NCBI RefSeq assembly: GCF_041435115.1
Contig: NZ_CP108046.1
Span: 4,588,001 to 4,652,000, forward strand
Direction: 5' to 3'
Source: Streptomyces sp. NBC_00289
GTDB lineage: Bacteria; Actinomycetota; Actinomycetes; Streptomycetales; Streptomycetaceae
DNA length: 64,000 bases
Of this stretch, positions 33,919 through 41,393 are shown piece by piece. Position 1 is the stretch's first letter, and each line of letters begins with the position of its first letter. The translations under genes were made by a program, and so were the position numbers. The notes beneath the pieces were generated by a model. The model had not been told where the DNA came from. It did no database searches and worked only from the letters and a program-made list of their open reading frames with translations.

Positions 33919-34761
33919 ATGGCCGCCCCACGCCGTGACACCCGAGGCATCGTCGACGCCGCGGAACTACTCGCCCGAGTCCGCTTCCGCCGCCGCGAAC
34001 CCGCGCCTGCCCTGCGCCCCTACCTCGAGCACTACTGGCTGATCGACTGGGACCTGACCCAGCCGTACGCCTCCCACGTGGTCCCGCACCCGTCGGTGAA
34101 CGTCGTCTTCCAGCGGTACGGGGACGAGGCGCCGTTCGCCGAGGTCTCGGGGATCGGGCTCGACCTGTTCACGCAGAAGCTGGAGGGGGCCGGCCGGGTC
34201 TGCGGGATCCAGTTCAGGCCGGGCGGCTTCCGCCCCTTCGCACCGGCCCGGGCGGTCTCGGACTGGACGGGCCGGCGGGTCCGCTTCCCCGAGATCCCCG
34301 AGGTCTTCCCGGCAGCCGACCCCGCCGCCGTCCTGTCCCCCGACGACGAGGACGCCCGCGTCGCCGCCCTCGACACCTTCCTCCTGGGTCTCGACCCGCG
34401 CCCCGACCCCCAGGCCGAGCTCGCGATGACCCTCGTCGACCGCATCCGCACCGACCGCACGATCCGCCGCGTCACCGACTTCGCCCGCGCGGAGGGCATG
34501 TCCGTGCGGGTCATGCAGCGACTGTTCGCCGCGTACGTCGGTGTCGGACCCAAGTGGGTCGTCCTGCGCTACCGCATCCACGAGGCACTGGAGCACGCGG
34601 AGACCGAGACGGCGATCGACTGGGCCGCCCTGGCCGCCGGCCTCGGCTACGCCGACCAGGCCCACCTGGTACGCGACTTCACCGCCACGGTGGGAGTACC
34701 ACCCACCGCATACGCCGCGAGCACGGCGACCTCACGCGGCGGGAGCGCGGCGGGCGATTGA
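33919..34761 (+). CDS. AraC-family regulator with DUF6597-like N domain
   Basis: 280 aa. The N-terminal part (ALRPYLEHYWLIDWDL, VVPHPSVNVVFQ, GIQFRPGGFRPF) matches the DUF6597 domain found in actinobacterial AraC proteins. The C-terminal HTH_18 is MSVRVMQRLFAAYVGVGPKW followed by LAAGLGYADQAHLVRDF. It is divergent from the LLM monooxygenase operon, which it may regulate. Its 3' flank is a repetitive tract. Confidence 0.88.
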   Translation: MAAPRRDTRGIVDAAELLARVRFRRREPAPALRPYLEHYWLIDWDLTQPYASHVVPHPSVNVVFQRYGDEAPFAEVSGIGLDLFTQKLEGAGRVCGIQFRPGGFRPFAPARAVSDWTGRRVRFPEIPEVFPAADPAAVLSPDDEDARVAALDTFLLGLDPRPDPQAELAMTLVDRIRTDRTIRRVTDFARAEGMSVRVMQRLFAAYVGVGPKWVVLRYRIHEALEHAETETAIDWAALAAGLGYADQAHLVRDFTATVGVPPTAYAASTATSRGGSAAGD

Positions 34762-34797
34762 CCGGGGCGGCCGGACGGGCGGGCGAGCGGGCGATGG

Positions 34798-34895
34798 GCC
34801 GCAGGACCGCAGGACCCCCGGCCGCAGGACCGCAGGACCCCCGGCCGCAGGACCGCAGGACCCCCGGCCGCAGGGCCGCAGGACCGCAGGACCGC
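34798..34895. repeat. 23-bp tandem repeat tract
   Basis: Three perfect head-to-tail copies of a 23-bp unit beginning GCCGCAGGACCGCAGG (34798-34866) are followed by a degenerate fourth. The unit is itself built from CCGCAGGA. A short CACCCG repeat follows at 34921-34938. The tract lies between the convergent AraC and MDR genes. Confidence 0.85.
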
Positions 34896-34949
34896 CCCCG
34901 GCGTGCGGCCCTGCGGCCCGCACCCGCACCCGCACCCGCAGCAGCCGGC

Positions 34950-35858
34950 TCAGGGGATGAGTACCAGGCGTCCCCGTACTCCGCCCTCCGCGAGTCGGGC
35001 GTGGGCCTTCGGGGCCTCGTCCAGGGTGTAGGTGTCGGCGACGCGCAGGGTCAGAACACCCTCGTCCACCAGCCCGGCCAGTTCGGCCAGGCGGGCCCCG
35101 TCGGCCTTCACCCCGACGGCCGTCGTCCGCACCCCGCGTACCGGAGCCGGGGCGGCCTGCGGAATGACGCCGACGAAGACTCCCCCGTCCCGCACCCACG
35201 CCAGGGCCGTCTCGTTGAGGATCGCCGCGTCGAGGACGGCGTCCACGCTGCCCGCCCCGACGGCGTCGCTCGCGAAGTGCGCGGCCCCCAGGGACCGTAC
35301 GAACTCCTCGTCGCTCTCCCGGGCCAGCGCGGTCACCGACACCCCCCGCTGGGCGGCGAGTTGGACGGCGTACGCGCCGACCGCACCCGCGGCACCCGTC
35401 ACCAGCAGTGACTGCCCCGGCGTCAACTCCAGCAGATCCAGGGCCTGTACGGCGGTCAGGGCGTTCAGCGGCAGCGTCGCCGCGTGGACCGCGTCGACCG
35501 TCGTCGGCGCCTTCGCCACGGCGTCCGAGTCGACGACGACGTACTCGGCGTGCGTACCGAGCGGCTGCCCCATGCCGAAGAACAGCGCCACCACCTCGTC
35601 CCCGACACTCCACGCTTCCCCGGAGGGGGTGTCCCCGGCGGGTCCCGTCGCGTCCACGGTCCCCGCGACGTCCCAGCCGAGCCCGTTCTGGCGGCCCTCT
35701 CCCCCGAAGACGCCCGCGCGCACCCCGGCGTCGACGGGGTTCAGCGTGGCCGCCGCGACCTTGATCCGCACCTGTCCCGCGGCCGGCTCCGGCAGCGCTG
35801 TCTCCACTATCCGTACGGCCTCGGGCCCACCGAACGTCGTTACCACTGCAGCGCGCAT
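34950..35858 (-). CDS. NADP-dependent MDR (quinone oxidoreductase-like) oxidoreductase
   Basis: 302 aa from the ATG giving MRAAVVTTFGGPEAV; the longer frame upstream crosses the promoter region. MDR features are ATLNPVDAGVRAG near residue 36 and the Rossmann motif LLVTGAAGAVGAYAVQLA near 145-160. There are no zinc-ligand cysteines, so it belongs to the zinc-free quinone oxidoreductase-like group. It is divergent from an HxlR regulator, a common arrangement for electrophile- or quinone-responsive control. Confidence 0.9.
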   Translation of the reverse strand: MRAAVVTTFGGPEAVRIVETALPEPAAGQVRIKVAAATLNPVDAGVRAGVFGGEGRQNGLGWDVAGTVDATGPAGDTPSGEAWSVGDEVVALFFGMGQPLGTHAEYVVVDSDAVAKAPTTVDAVHAATLPLNALTAVQALDLLELTPGQSLLVTGAAGAVGAYAVQLAAQRGVSVTALARESDEEFVRSLGAAHFASDAVGAGSVDAVLDAAILNETALAWVRDGGVFVGVIPQAAPAPVRGVRTTAVGVKADGARLAELAGLVDEGVLTLRVADTYTLDEAPKAHARLAEGGVRGRLVLIP

Positions 35859-35927
35859 GACTGACAGCTCCCTTTTTGTCGCTGTTGGCCTCGGTATCTC
35901 CTCAGCCGTCAGCAACCCTAGGAAGAG

Positions 35928-35948
35928 CTACTATCCATTGGTAAGTAG
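35928..35948. promoter_or_regulatory. Candidate HxlR operator between divergent genes
   Basis: CTACT-N11-AGTAG in the gap between the MDR gene and the HxlR gene. The TACT...AGTA arrangement resembles sites described for HxlR/YodB-type regulators. The surrounding TATCCATTGGTAAGTAG is AT-rich for this genome and probably overlaps a promoter. Confidence 0.5.
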
Positions 35949-35996
35949 TTACCCGAAGGTGCGTTCCTACCCCCGAAGTGTGCGGAGGCCACGACC

Positions 35997-36404
35997 ATGG
36001 CGACCATGACCGCGGCTCAGCGGCGCGAGCAGGCCCGAGTCGAGTACGACGCGTTCATCCGGGGCTGCCCCACGAACCAGCTCCTGGAGCGCATCAGCGA
36101 CAAGTGGGTCAGCCTGGTCGTCGCCGCGCTCGCCACCGGCCCCATGCGCTACAGCGACCTCGGCCGCCGGATCGCCGGTGTCAGCCCGAAGATGCTCACC
36201 CAGACACTGCGGTCGCTGGAACGCGACGGCATCCTCACCCGCACGGTCACCCCGTCCGTCCCGGTCCGCGTCGACTACGAGCTCACCCCGCTGGGTCTGA
36301 GCCTGTGCGGGCTGCTCGTCGCGGTGAAGGACTGGGCGGAGAGCCACATCGGGCAGGTGCACGAAGCGCGCGAGCTGTACGACGCGGAGAGCCCGGACAG
36401 CTGA
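35997..36404 (+). CDS. HxlR-family transcriptional regulator
   Basis: 135 aa. The HxlR winged helix is clear: [40 protein letters not shown], and the wing [14 protein letters not shown] single Cys ([11 protein letters not shown], residue 24) precedes the HTH, the usual place of the redox-sensing Cys in this family. Divergent from an MDR oxidoreductase with a palindrome between. An internal ATG three codons downstream is an alternative start. Confidence 0.92.
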   Translation: MATMTAAQRREQARVEYDAFIRGCPTNQLLERISDKWVSLVVAALATGPMRYSDLGRRIAGVSPKMLTQTLRSLERDGILTRTVTPSVPVRVDYELTPLGLSLCGLLVAVKDWAESHIGQVHEARELYDAESPDS

Positions 36405-36504
36405 GCCGGGCAGGAGACGTCACCGGAGCGGACGCCGGGCACCCTCCCACAGGTCACGCTTGGGTGGCGCGGAGGGCCGCCGACCCGCGTGCGAAGCTGC
36501 CCGC

Positions 36505-36840
36505 ATGGTCATCCTCCGGTCCGCCACCCTCTTCGTCGTCGCCGCGTTCTTCGAGATCGGCGGCGCGTGGCTGGTCTGGCAGGGCGTGCGCGAGCAGCGC
36601 GGCTGGCTCTGGGCAGGCGGCGGTGTCCTCGCCCTCGGGGCGTACGGCTTCGTCGCCACGTTTCAGCCGGACGCCCACTTCGGCCGCATCCTCGCCGCGT
36701 ACGGCGGGATCTTCGTGGCCGGTTCGATCCTGTGGGGCGTGGTCGCGGACGGCTACCGCCCGGACCGCTGGGACATCGCGGGCGCGCTGATCTGCCTGGC
36801 CGGCATGGCGGTGATCATGTACGCACCGCGTGACAGCTGA
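36505..36840 (+). CDS. YnfA/UPF0060 family membrane protein
   Basis: 111 aa from the ATG giving [20 protein letters not shown]. Four hydrophobic helices and the conserved blocks [26 protein letters not shown] and [14 protein letters not shown] match YnfA, a small-multidrug-resistance-like family. The substrate is uncertain. It reads in the same direction as the HxlR gene but with a 100-bp gap. Confidence 0.92.
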   Translation: MVILRSATLFVVAAFFEIGGAWLVWQGVREQRGWLWAGGGVLALGAYGFVATFQPDAHFGRILAAYGGIFVAGSILWGVVADGYRPDRWDIAGALICLAGMAVIMYAPRDS

Positions 36841-36930
36841 GCGGCGGCCGCGGTGGACCTCGGAACGCCCGGGCGGCCCGCCCGCCTATCCTGGCCGGAC
36901 AAGGTTCCGATCACGTCCGAGGAGCAGCCC

Positions 36931-37707
36931 ATGGCCCCCGCCGCCCCGTCCGCCGCCTCCCGCATCGCGATAGTCACCGGTGCCAGCGGCGGAATCGGCG
37001 CCGCCACGGCACGACAGCTCGCCGCGGCCGGCTACCGCGTGGTCCTCACCGCGCGCCGCAAGGACCGGATCGAGGCGCTGGCCGAGGAGATCAACGCGGC
37101 GGGGCACCAGGCGACCGCGTACGCCCTCGACGTCACCGACCGGGCCGCGGTCGACGAGTTCGCCACCGCCTTCAGGACGATCGGCGTGCTGGTCAACAAC
37201 GCGGGCGGCGCCCTCGGTGCCGACCCGGTCGCGTCGGGCGATCCGGCCGACTGGCGTCAGATGTACGAGACGAACGTCATCGGCACCCTCAATCTCACGC
37301 AGGCCCTGCTCCCCGCGCTCACGGCGAGCGGTGACGGCACCGTGGTGGTCGTCTCCTCCACGGCGGGCCACGGCACGTACGAGGGCGGCGCGGGCTATGT
37401 CGCCGCCAAGCACGGCGCCCACGTCCTGGCCGAGACGCTTCGTCTGGAGATCGTGGGCACCCCGGTCCGGGTCATCGAGATCGCTCCCGGCATGGTCAAA
37501 ACGGACGGCTTCGCCCTGACCCGCTTCGGCGGCGACGAGGAGCGGGCGGCGAAGGTCTACCAGGGCGTGGCCGAGCCCCTGACCGCCGACGACGTGGCCG
37601 AGACGATCACCTGGACGGTGACCCGCCCCAGCCACGTCAACATCGACCTCCTGGTCGTCCGCCCGCGCGCGCAGGCGTCCAACACGAAGGTCCACAGGGA
37701 CCTGTGA
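36931..37707 (+). CDS. SDR-family NAD(P)-dependent oxidoreductase
   Basis: 258 aa from an ATG with an AGGAG ribosome site. The cofactor motif is VTGASGGIGAATARQLA; NNAGGA follows near residue 90; the catalytic Tyr and Lys are in GYVAAKHGAHVLAE, with Ser in VVSSTAGHGTYEG. The ARRKDR segment after strand 2 suggests NADP. Resembles YdfG-type serine/3-hydroxy acid dehydrogenases, but the substrate is not certain. Its stop overlaps the start of a 48-aa gene. Confidence 0.9.
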   Translation: MAPAAPSAASRIAIVTGASGGIGAATARQLAAAGYRVVLTARRKDRIEALAEEINAAGHQATAYALDVTDRAAVDEFATAFRTIGVLVNNAGGALGADPVASGDPADWRQMYETNVIGTLNLTQALLPALTASGDGTVVVVSSTAGHGTYEGGAGYVAAKHGAHVLAETLRLEIVGTPVRVIEIAPGMVKTDGFALTRFGGDEERAAKVYQGVAEPLTADDVAETITWTVTRPSHVNIDLLVVRPRAQASNTKVHRDL

Positions 37708-37853
37708 TGCCGGATGCCGAGCGGGAACAGCGGCGCCTGAGCCAGGAGAAGAAGGACGAACGCCACATGTGGCTGTGGCTCGCCTACTTCCTGTTCGGCA
37801 TCCACATCGTGGCGTTCGTCATGATCTACGCGGTGACACACGCCCCGAAGTGA
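37707..37853 (+). CDS. 48-aa single-helix membrane protein (DUF6126-like)
   Basis: 48 aa, start ATG overlapping the SDR stop as TGATG. A charged N-terminal half rich in Arg, Gln, Glu and Lys (RLSQEKKDERHM) is followed by one transmembrane helix (WLWLAYFLFGIHIVAFVMIY) and a short outside tail THAPK. I recall this as a Streptomyces family named DUF6126. Coupling to the SDR gene suggests coexpression. Function unknown. Confidence 0.75.
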   Translation: MPDAEREQRRLSQEKKDERHMWLWLAYFLFGIHIVAFVMIYAVTHAPK

Positions 37854-37878
37854 CCCTGGGCGCCCGCCGGGGCGTGCC

Positions 37879-39072
37879 TCAGCCCTTCACGCAGACGACC
37901 TGCTTCAGCTTCGCCACGACCTCCACGAGGTCGCGCTGCTGGTCGATGACCTGCTCGATCGGCTTGTAGGCCGCCGGGATCTCGTCGACGACACCGGAGT
38001 CCTTGCGGCACTCCACGCCCCGCGTCTGCTCCTCCAGGTCCTTCGTCGAGAAGCGCCGCTTCGCCGCGTTGCGGCTCATGCGCCGACCCGCGCCGTGGGA
38101 GGCGGAGTTGAAGGACTTCGCGTTCCCGAGGCCCTTCACGATGTACGACCCCGTGCCCATGGAGCCGGGAATGATCCCGTACTCGCCGGAGCCGGCCCGG
38201 ATCGCGCCCTTGCGGGTCACGAGCAGGTCCACCCCGTCGTAGCGCTCCTCGGCCACGTAGTTGTGGTGCGCGCTGATCTCCGGCTCGAAGGCCGGCTTCG
38301 CCTTCCTGAACTCCTTGCGGACGACGTCCTTCAGAAGCGCCATCATCAGCGAGCGGTTGTGCTTCGCGTACTCCTGCGCCCAGAACAGGTCGTTGCGGTA
38401 GGCCGCCATCTGCGGGGTGTCCGCCACGAACACGGCGAGGTCCCGGTCGACGAGGCCCTGGTTGTGCGGGAGCTTCTGGGCGACGCCGATGTGGTGCTCG
38501 GCCAGTTCCTTGCCGATGTTCCGGGAACCCGAGTGGAGCATCAGCCAGACAGAACCGGTCGTATCCGTGCACACCTCAACGAAGTGGTTTCCCGAGCCGA
38601 GTGTTCCCATCTGCTTCGTGGCGCGCTCGAAGCGGAACTTGACCGCTTCGGCCACCCCGTCGAACCGTCCCCAGAAGTCGTCCCACCCGGCCGTGGCCAG
38701 GCCGTGGAAGCCCGCCGGCTCGACGGCGCTGTCATGCATCCCGCGCCCGACCGGAATCGCCTGCTCGATCTTCGACCGCAGCCGGGAGAGGTCGCCGGGA
38801 AGGTCGTTCGCGGTGAGCGACGTCCGCACCGCCGACATTCCGCAGCCGATGTCGACACCCACCGCCGCCGGGCACACGGCCCCCTGCATCGCGATGACCG
38901 ATCCGACCGTCGCCCCCTTGCCGTAGTGGACGTCCGGCATCACGGCCAGGCCCTTGATCCACGGCAGGGTCGCCACGTTCCGCAGTTGCTGGAGCGCGCC
39001 CTCCTCGACCGTCGCGGGGTCGGCCCACATACGGATCGGGACCTTCGCTCCCGGCATCTCCACGTACGACAT
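37879..39072 (-). CDS. rtcB: RtcB-family RNA ligase
   Basis: 397 aa, the shorter bacterial RtcB form. Metal and GTP ligands are visible: VDIGCGM (Asp74, Cys77), GSGNHFVEV (His163), LHSGSR (His180), SAHHN (His269/270) and the guanylated His326 in SASHGAGRRMSR. RtcB joins 2',3'-cyclic phosphate and 5'-OH RNA ends using GTP and manganese. No rtcA, rtcR or archease gene is adjacent. It is a single minus-strand gene with 227 bp before the divergent lipoprotein gene. Confidence 0.93.
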   Translation of the reverse strand: MSYVEMPGAKVPIRMWADPATVEEGALQQLRNVATLPWIKGLAVMPDVHYGKGATVGSVIAMQGAVCPAAVGVDIGCGMSAVRTSLTANDLPGDLSRLRSKIEQAIPVGRGMHDSAVEPAGFHGLATAGWDDFWGRFDGVAEAVKFRFERATKQMGTLGSGNHFVEVCTDTTGSVWLMLHSGSRNIGKELAEHHIGVAQKLPHNQGLVDRDLAVFVADTPQMAAYRNDLFWAQEYAKHNRSLMMALLKDVVRKEFRKAKPAFEPEISAHHNYVAEERYDGVDLLVTRKGAIRAGSGEYGIIPGSMGTGSYIVKGLGNAKSFNSASHGAGRRMSRNAAKRRFSTKDLEEQTRGVECRKDSGVVDEIPAAYKPIEQVIDQQRDLVEVVAKLKQVVCVKG

Positions 39073-39259
39073 ATCGTCCTCATTCCCCCGGAAAACAAAC
39101 AGAAGTCCTCAATCGCAAAACCGGCGCCAAGGTCCATGAAAGGGACAACGGACCGGCGTTCACGGCAGTGCGTGCGATACACATTGTCTCCAGTGGGCGC
39201 CCCCGTGCGGCAAGCGAATAACCAGCGGGGACACTGAGATCACCACCGTTTTCCCCTGG

Positions 39260-39275
39260 CGTTCCCCTGGGAACG
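39260..39275. promoter_or_regulatory. Perfect palindrome upstream of the first DUF3558 lipoprotein gene
   Basis: CGTTCCC-CT-GGGAACG, 24 bp before the lipoprotein start codon and preceded by a partial copy (GTTTTCCCCTGG). A 7-bp perfect arm with a 2-nt centre suits a repressor site. It lies in the gap shared with rtcB. Confidence 0.45.
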
Positions 39276-39299
39276 GACCCCGTCGAGAGGAGCCCGACC

Positions 39300-40145
39300 G
39301 TGCAGCGGAAGGCCTACGTACCCGGAGTCGCCGCACTCCTCGCGGCGCTGTTGGCCGGCTGTACAGGCAGCTCGGGCAGCGGCGACACGACGGACGACGC
39401 GAACCCGGGTCAGGCCGGCACGGCGTCCGCGGCGGCCCAGCCGGGCAAGTACCGCACCCTTCCGGAACCGTGCGGGGCACTGAGCCACGACACCCTCGAC
39501 TCGCTTCTGCCGGGCATCACGGAGCTGACCGACGAGCAGCAGCGGGAGACGGCGTACGCGGGCGAGGCGACGCTGACGTACGACACCGACCGCAAGGTGG
39601 GCTGCCGTTGGAAGGTCGAGTCGGCGGAGGCCACCGACCATCTGCTGGTCGATTTCGAGCGGGTGGTGTCGTACGACACCTCCGCGAGCGACGACAGCCA
39701 GGCGGAGACCCTCTTCGCGACCAAGCTGACGGCGGCGGACCTCCCGGAACCCGTCGTCTCCGTCTCCAGCGACGTGAGTTCCGCCGAGACGGGCTCCGCC
39801 GCGAGTCCCGGCGCGAGTTCCTCCCCCACCTCCGGCGGCTCGCCGTCCGCTTCGGCCACCGCGCCCTCCTCGACGCCCTCTTCGTCGGCCTCCTCGTCCG
39901 CCGAACTCCAGCCCCGCGTCCTCACCGACCTCGGCGACGAGGCCTTCCTGGACGACGTGTTGAGCGGTTCGGGCTCGACGGCCCAGCAGCGCACCGTGAC
40001 TGTGGCGTTCCGCACGTCCAACGTGATCGTGACGATCGAGTACGAGGAGCAGCCGGCCTCGGTCGGTGTGGTTCCGGACAGCGCGGAAATGCAGGACAGG
40101 GCCCGGAAACTGGCCGCGCGGCTGGCGAACTCGCTCGCCGGTTAG
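39300..40145 (+). CDS. DUF3558-type lipoprotein
   Basis: 281 aa from a GTG with a GAGAGGAG ribosome site. The lipobox is LLAGC within the first 21 residues. The DUF3558-like core starts at YRTLPEPCGALSHDTLDSLL and includes a second Cys in KVGCRWKV. It then runs into a Ser/Pro/Thr-rich stretch of about 45 residues and a final beta segment. It is predicted to sit on the outer face of the membrane. The next gene is a diverged paralogue. Confidence 0.8.
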   Translation: MQRKAYVPGVAALLAALLAGCTGSSGSGDTTDDANPGQAGTASAAAQPGKYRTLPEPCGALSHDTLDSLLPGITELTDEQQRETAYAGEATLTYDTDRKVGCRWKVESAEATDHLLVDFERVVSYDTSASDDSQAETLFATKLTAADLPEPVVSVSSDVSSAETGSAASPGASSSPTSGGSPSASATAPSSTPSSSASSSAELQPRVLTDLGDEAFLDDVLSGSGSTAQQRTVTVAFRTSNVIVTIEYEEQPASVGVVPDSAEMQDRARKLAARLANSLAG

Positions 40146-40278
40146 TGCCCCTTCGCGGCTCCCGGGTGTCCGCGCGCAAAGCGGACGAAGGGAGACCGCA
40201 CAGCTTCCTCACCGCGTACCGTGGCCCCTCGGACCCGATCCGACGGCAGGAACCACGAGCGTCATGAGTGAAGGAACC

Positions 40279-41238
40279 ATGCAGCGACCAGCACATCGAG
40301 ACCTGGGGGCCCAGCCCACGCCGTTGAGGCAGCGAGGGACCGACGAGCGAGCGAAGCGCCGGGGCCGCCGCGCCCTTGTCTGCGCGGCGGCCGTCCCCGC
40401 GATGCTGATTGCCGCCGGCTGCTCCTCGGACTCCGGCTCAGCGGACGCCGGGAGCAAGAGCACGGCCGGCAGCAGCGAGACGTCCCCGTCCGCGAGCGCG
40501 TCGCCGACGGTGCAGGCGGCGGCGTACCGGAAGCTTCCCGAGTCCTGTGGCGTCGTGTCGAAGAAGACGCTGGGCGAACTGGTCCCGAAGGGCACCAAGT
40601 CCGGCAAGAAGGGCACTTCGGACGACGCGGCGACGCGCGGGAGCTGCTCGTGGAGCAGCCTCGACAACAACGGCGTGAAGGGCTCGCAGTTCCGCTGGCT
40701 GAACGTGTCGCTGCTGCGGTTCGACTCGGACACCACGCGCGGCGCCGGTGACAAGCAGGCGCAGGAGTACTACGCGAAGCAGATCCAGGACGCGCAGTCG
40801 GTGGACGGCGCGAAGAACTCCACCTCGCAGCCGGTCGCCGGCACGGGTGACCAGGCGACGCTGGTGCGGTACGACCTGAAGAAGAAGGAAGGGTCCTTCA
40901 AGCAGCAGACGGTCGTGGCGCGCGTCGAGAACGTCGTCGTCACCGTCGACTACAACGGCGCGGGCCTGGCGGGCGAGAAGACCCCGAGCGTCGCCACGCT
41001 GACGAAGGCGGCGGAGAAGGCCGCCAAGGAGGCCGTGGCCGCGGTGGCGTCGGCCAACGGTGACGGCACGGGATCGGGCACCGGATCGGGTTCGGGGTCG
41101 GACAAGGGCACGGCGAGTTCCGCGCCGTCCGCGTCCGCGTCGAAGTCGCCGGCCTCGAAATCCTCCGCCTCTCCGTCGAAGTCGGCGTCGAAGGCCGCCG
41201 GGGCGTCCCCCTCCAGCACAGCGTCCAAGAAGAGCTGA
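40279..41238 (+). CDS. DUF3558-type lipoprotein, second copy
   Basis: 319 aa from the ATG preceded by GAAGGA; another ATG five codons upstream is less well placed. The N terminus has about 40 basic residues before the hydrophobic core and lipobox AAGC. The core repeats the pattern of the preceding gene (YRKLPESCGVVSKKTLGELV, then RGSCSWSS), so the two look like tandem paralogues. The C-terminal 60 residues are a Ser/Lys/Ala-rich tail. Outer-surface lipoprotein of unknown role. Confidence 0.8.
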   Translation: MQRPAHRDLGAQPTPLRQRGTDERAKRRGRRALVCAAAVPAMLIAAGCSSDSGSADAGSKSTAGSSETSPSASASPTVQAAAYRKLPESCGVVSKKTLGELVPKGTKSGKKGTSDDAATRGSCSWSSLDNNGVKGSQFRWLNVSLLRFDSDTTRGAGDKQAQEYYAKQIQDAQSVDGAKNSTSQPVAGTGDQATLVRYDLKKKEGSFKQQTVVARVENVVVTVDYNGAGLAGEKTPSVATLTKAAEKAAKEAVAAVASANGDGTGSGTGSGSGSDKGTASSAPSASASKSPASKSSASPSKSASKAAGASPSSTASKKS

Positions 41239-41281
41239 CTGTCACACCAGGGCCGTAACGCACAGCTCAGGCAAGGCATTT

Positions 41282-41317
41282 GCGGGAGCCCGGCCCCCTC
41301 GGGGACCGGGCTCCCGC
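41282..41317. terminator. Hairpin terminator after the second lipoprotein gene
   Basis: A perfect 12-bp stem (GCGGGAGCCCGG / CCGGGCTCCCGC) with a 12-nt loop, 43 bp after the stop codon. Confidence 0.8.
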
Positions 41318-41393
41318 CGTACCGGGCACGCGCCCCCCGCACACATGTGCCACCCTGATGCGCGCAACAACACGCAAGGGGAGGGGAGTACGG

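Noticed and set aside
34798..34895. Repeat tract considered as a CRISPR array
   Set aside because: Units are directly adjacent with no unique spacers and no cas genes nearby.
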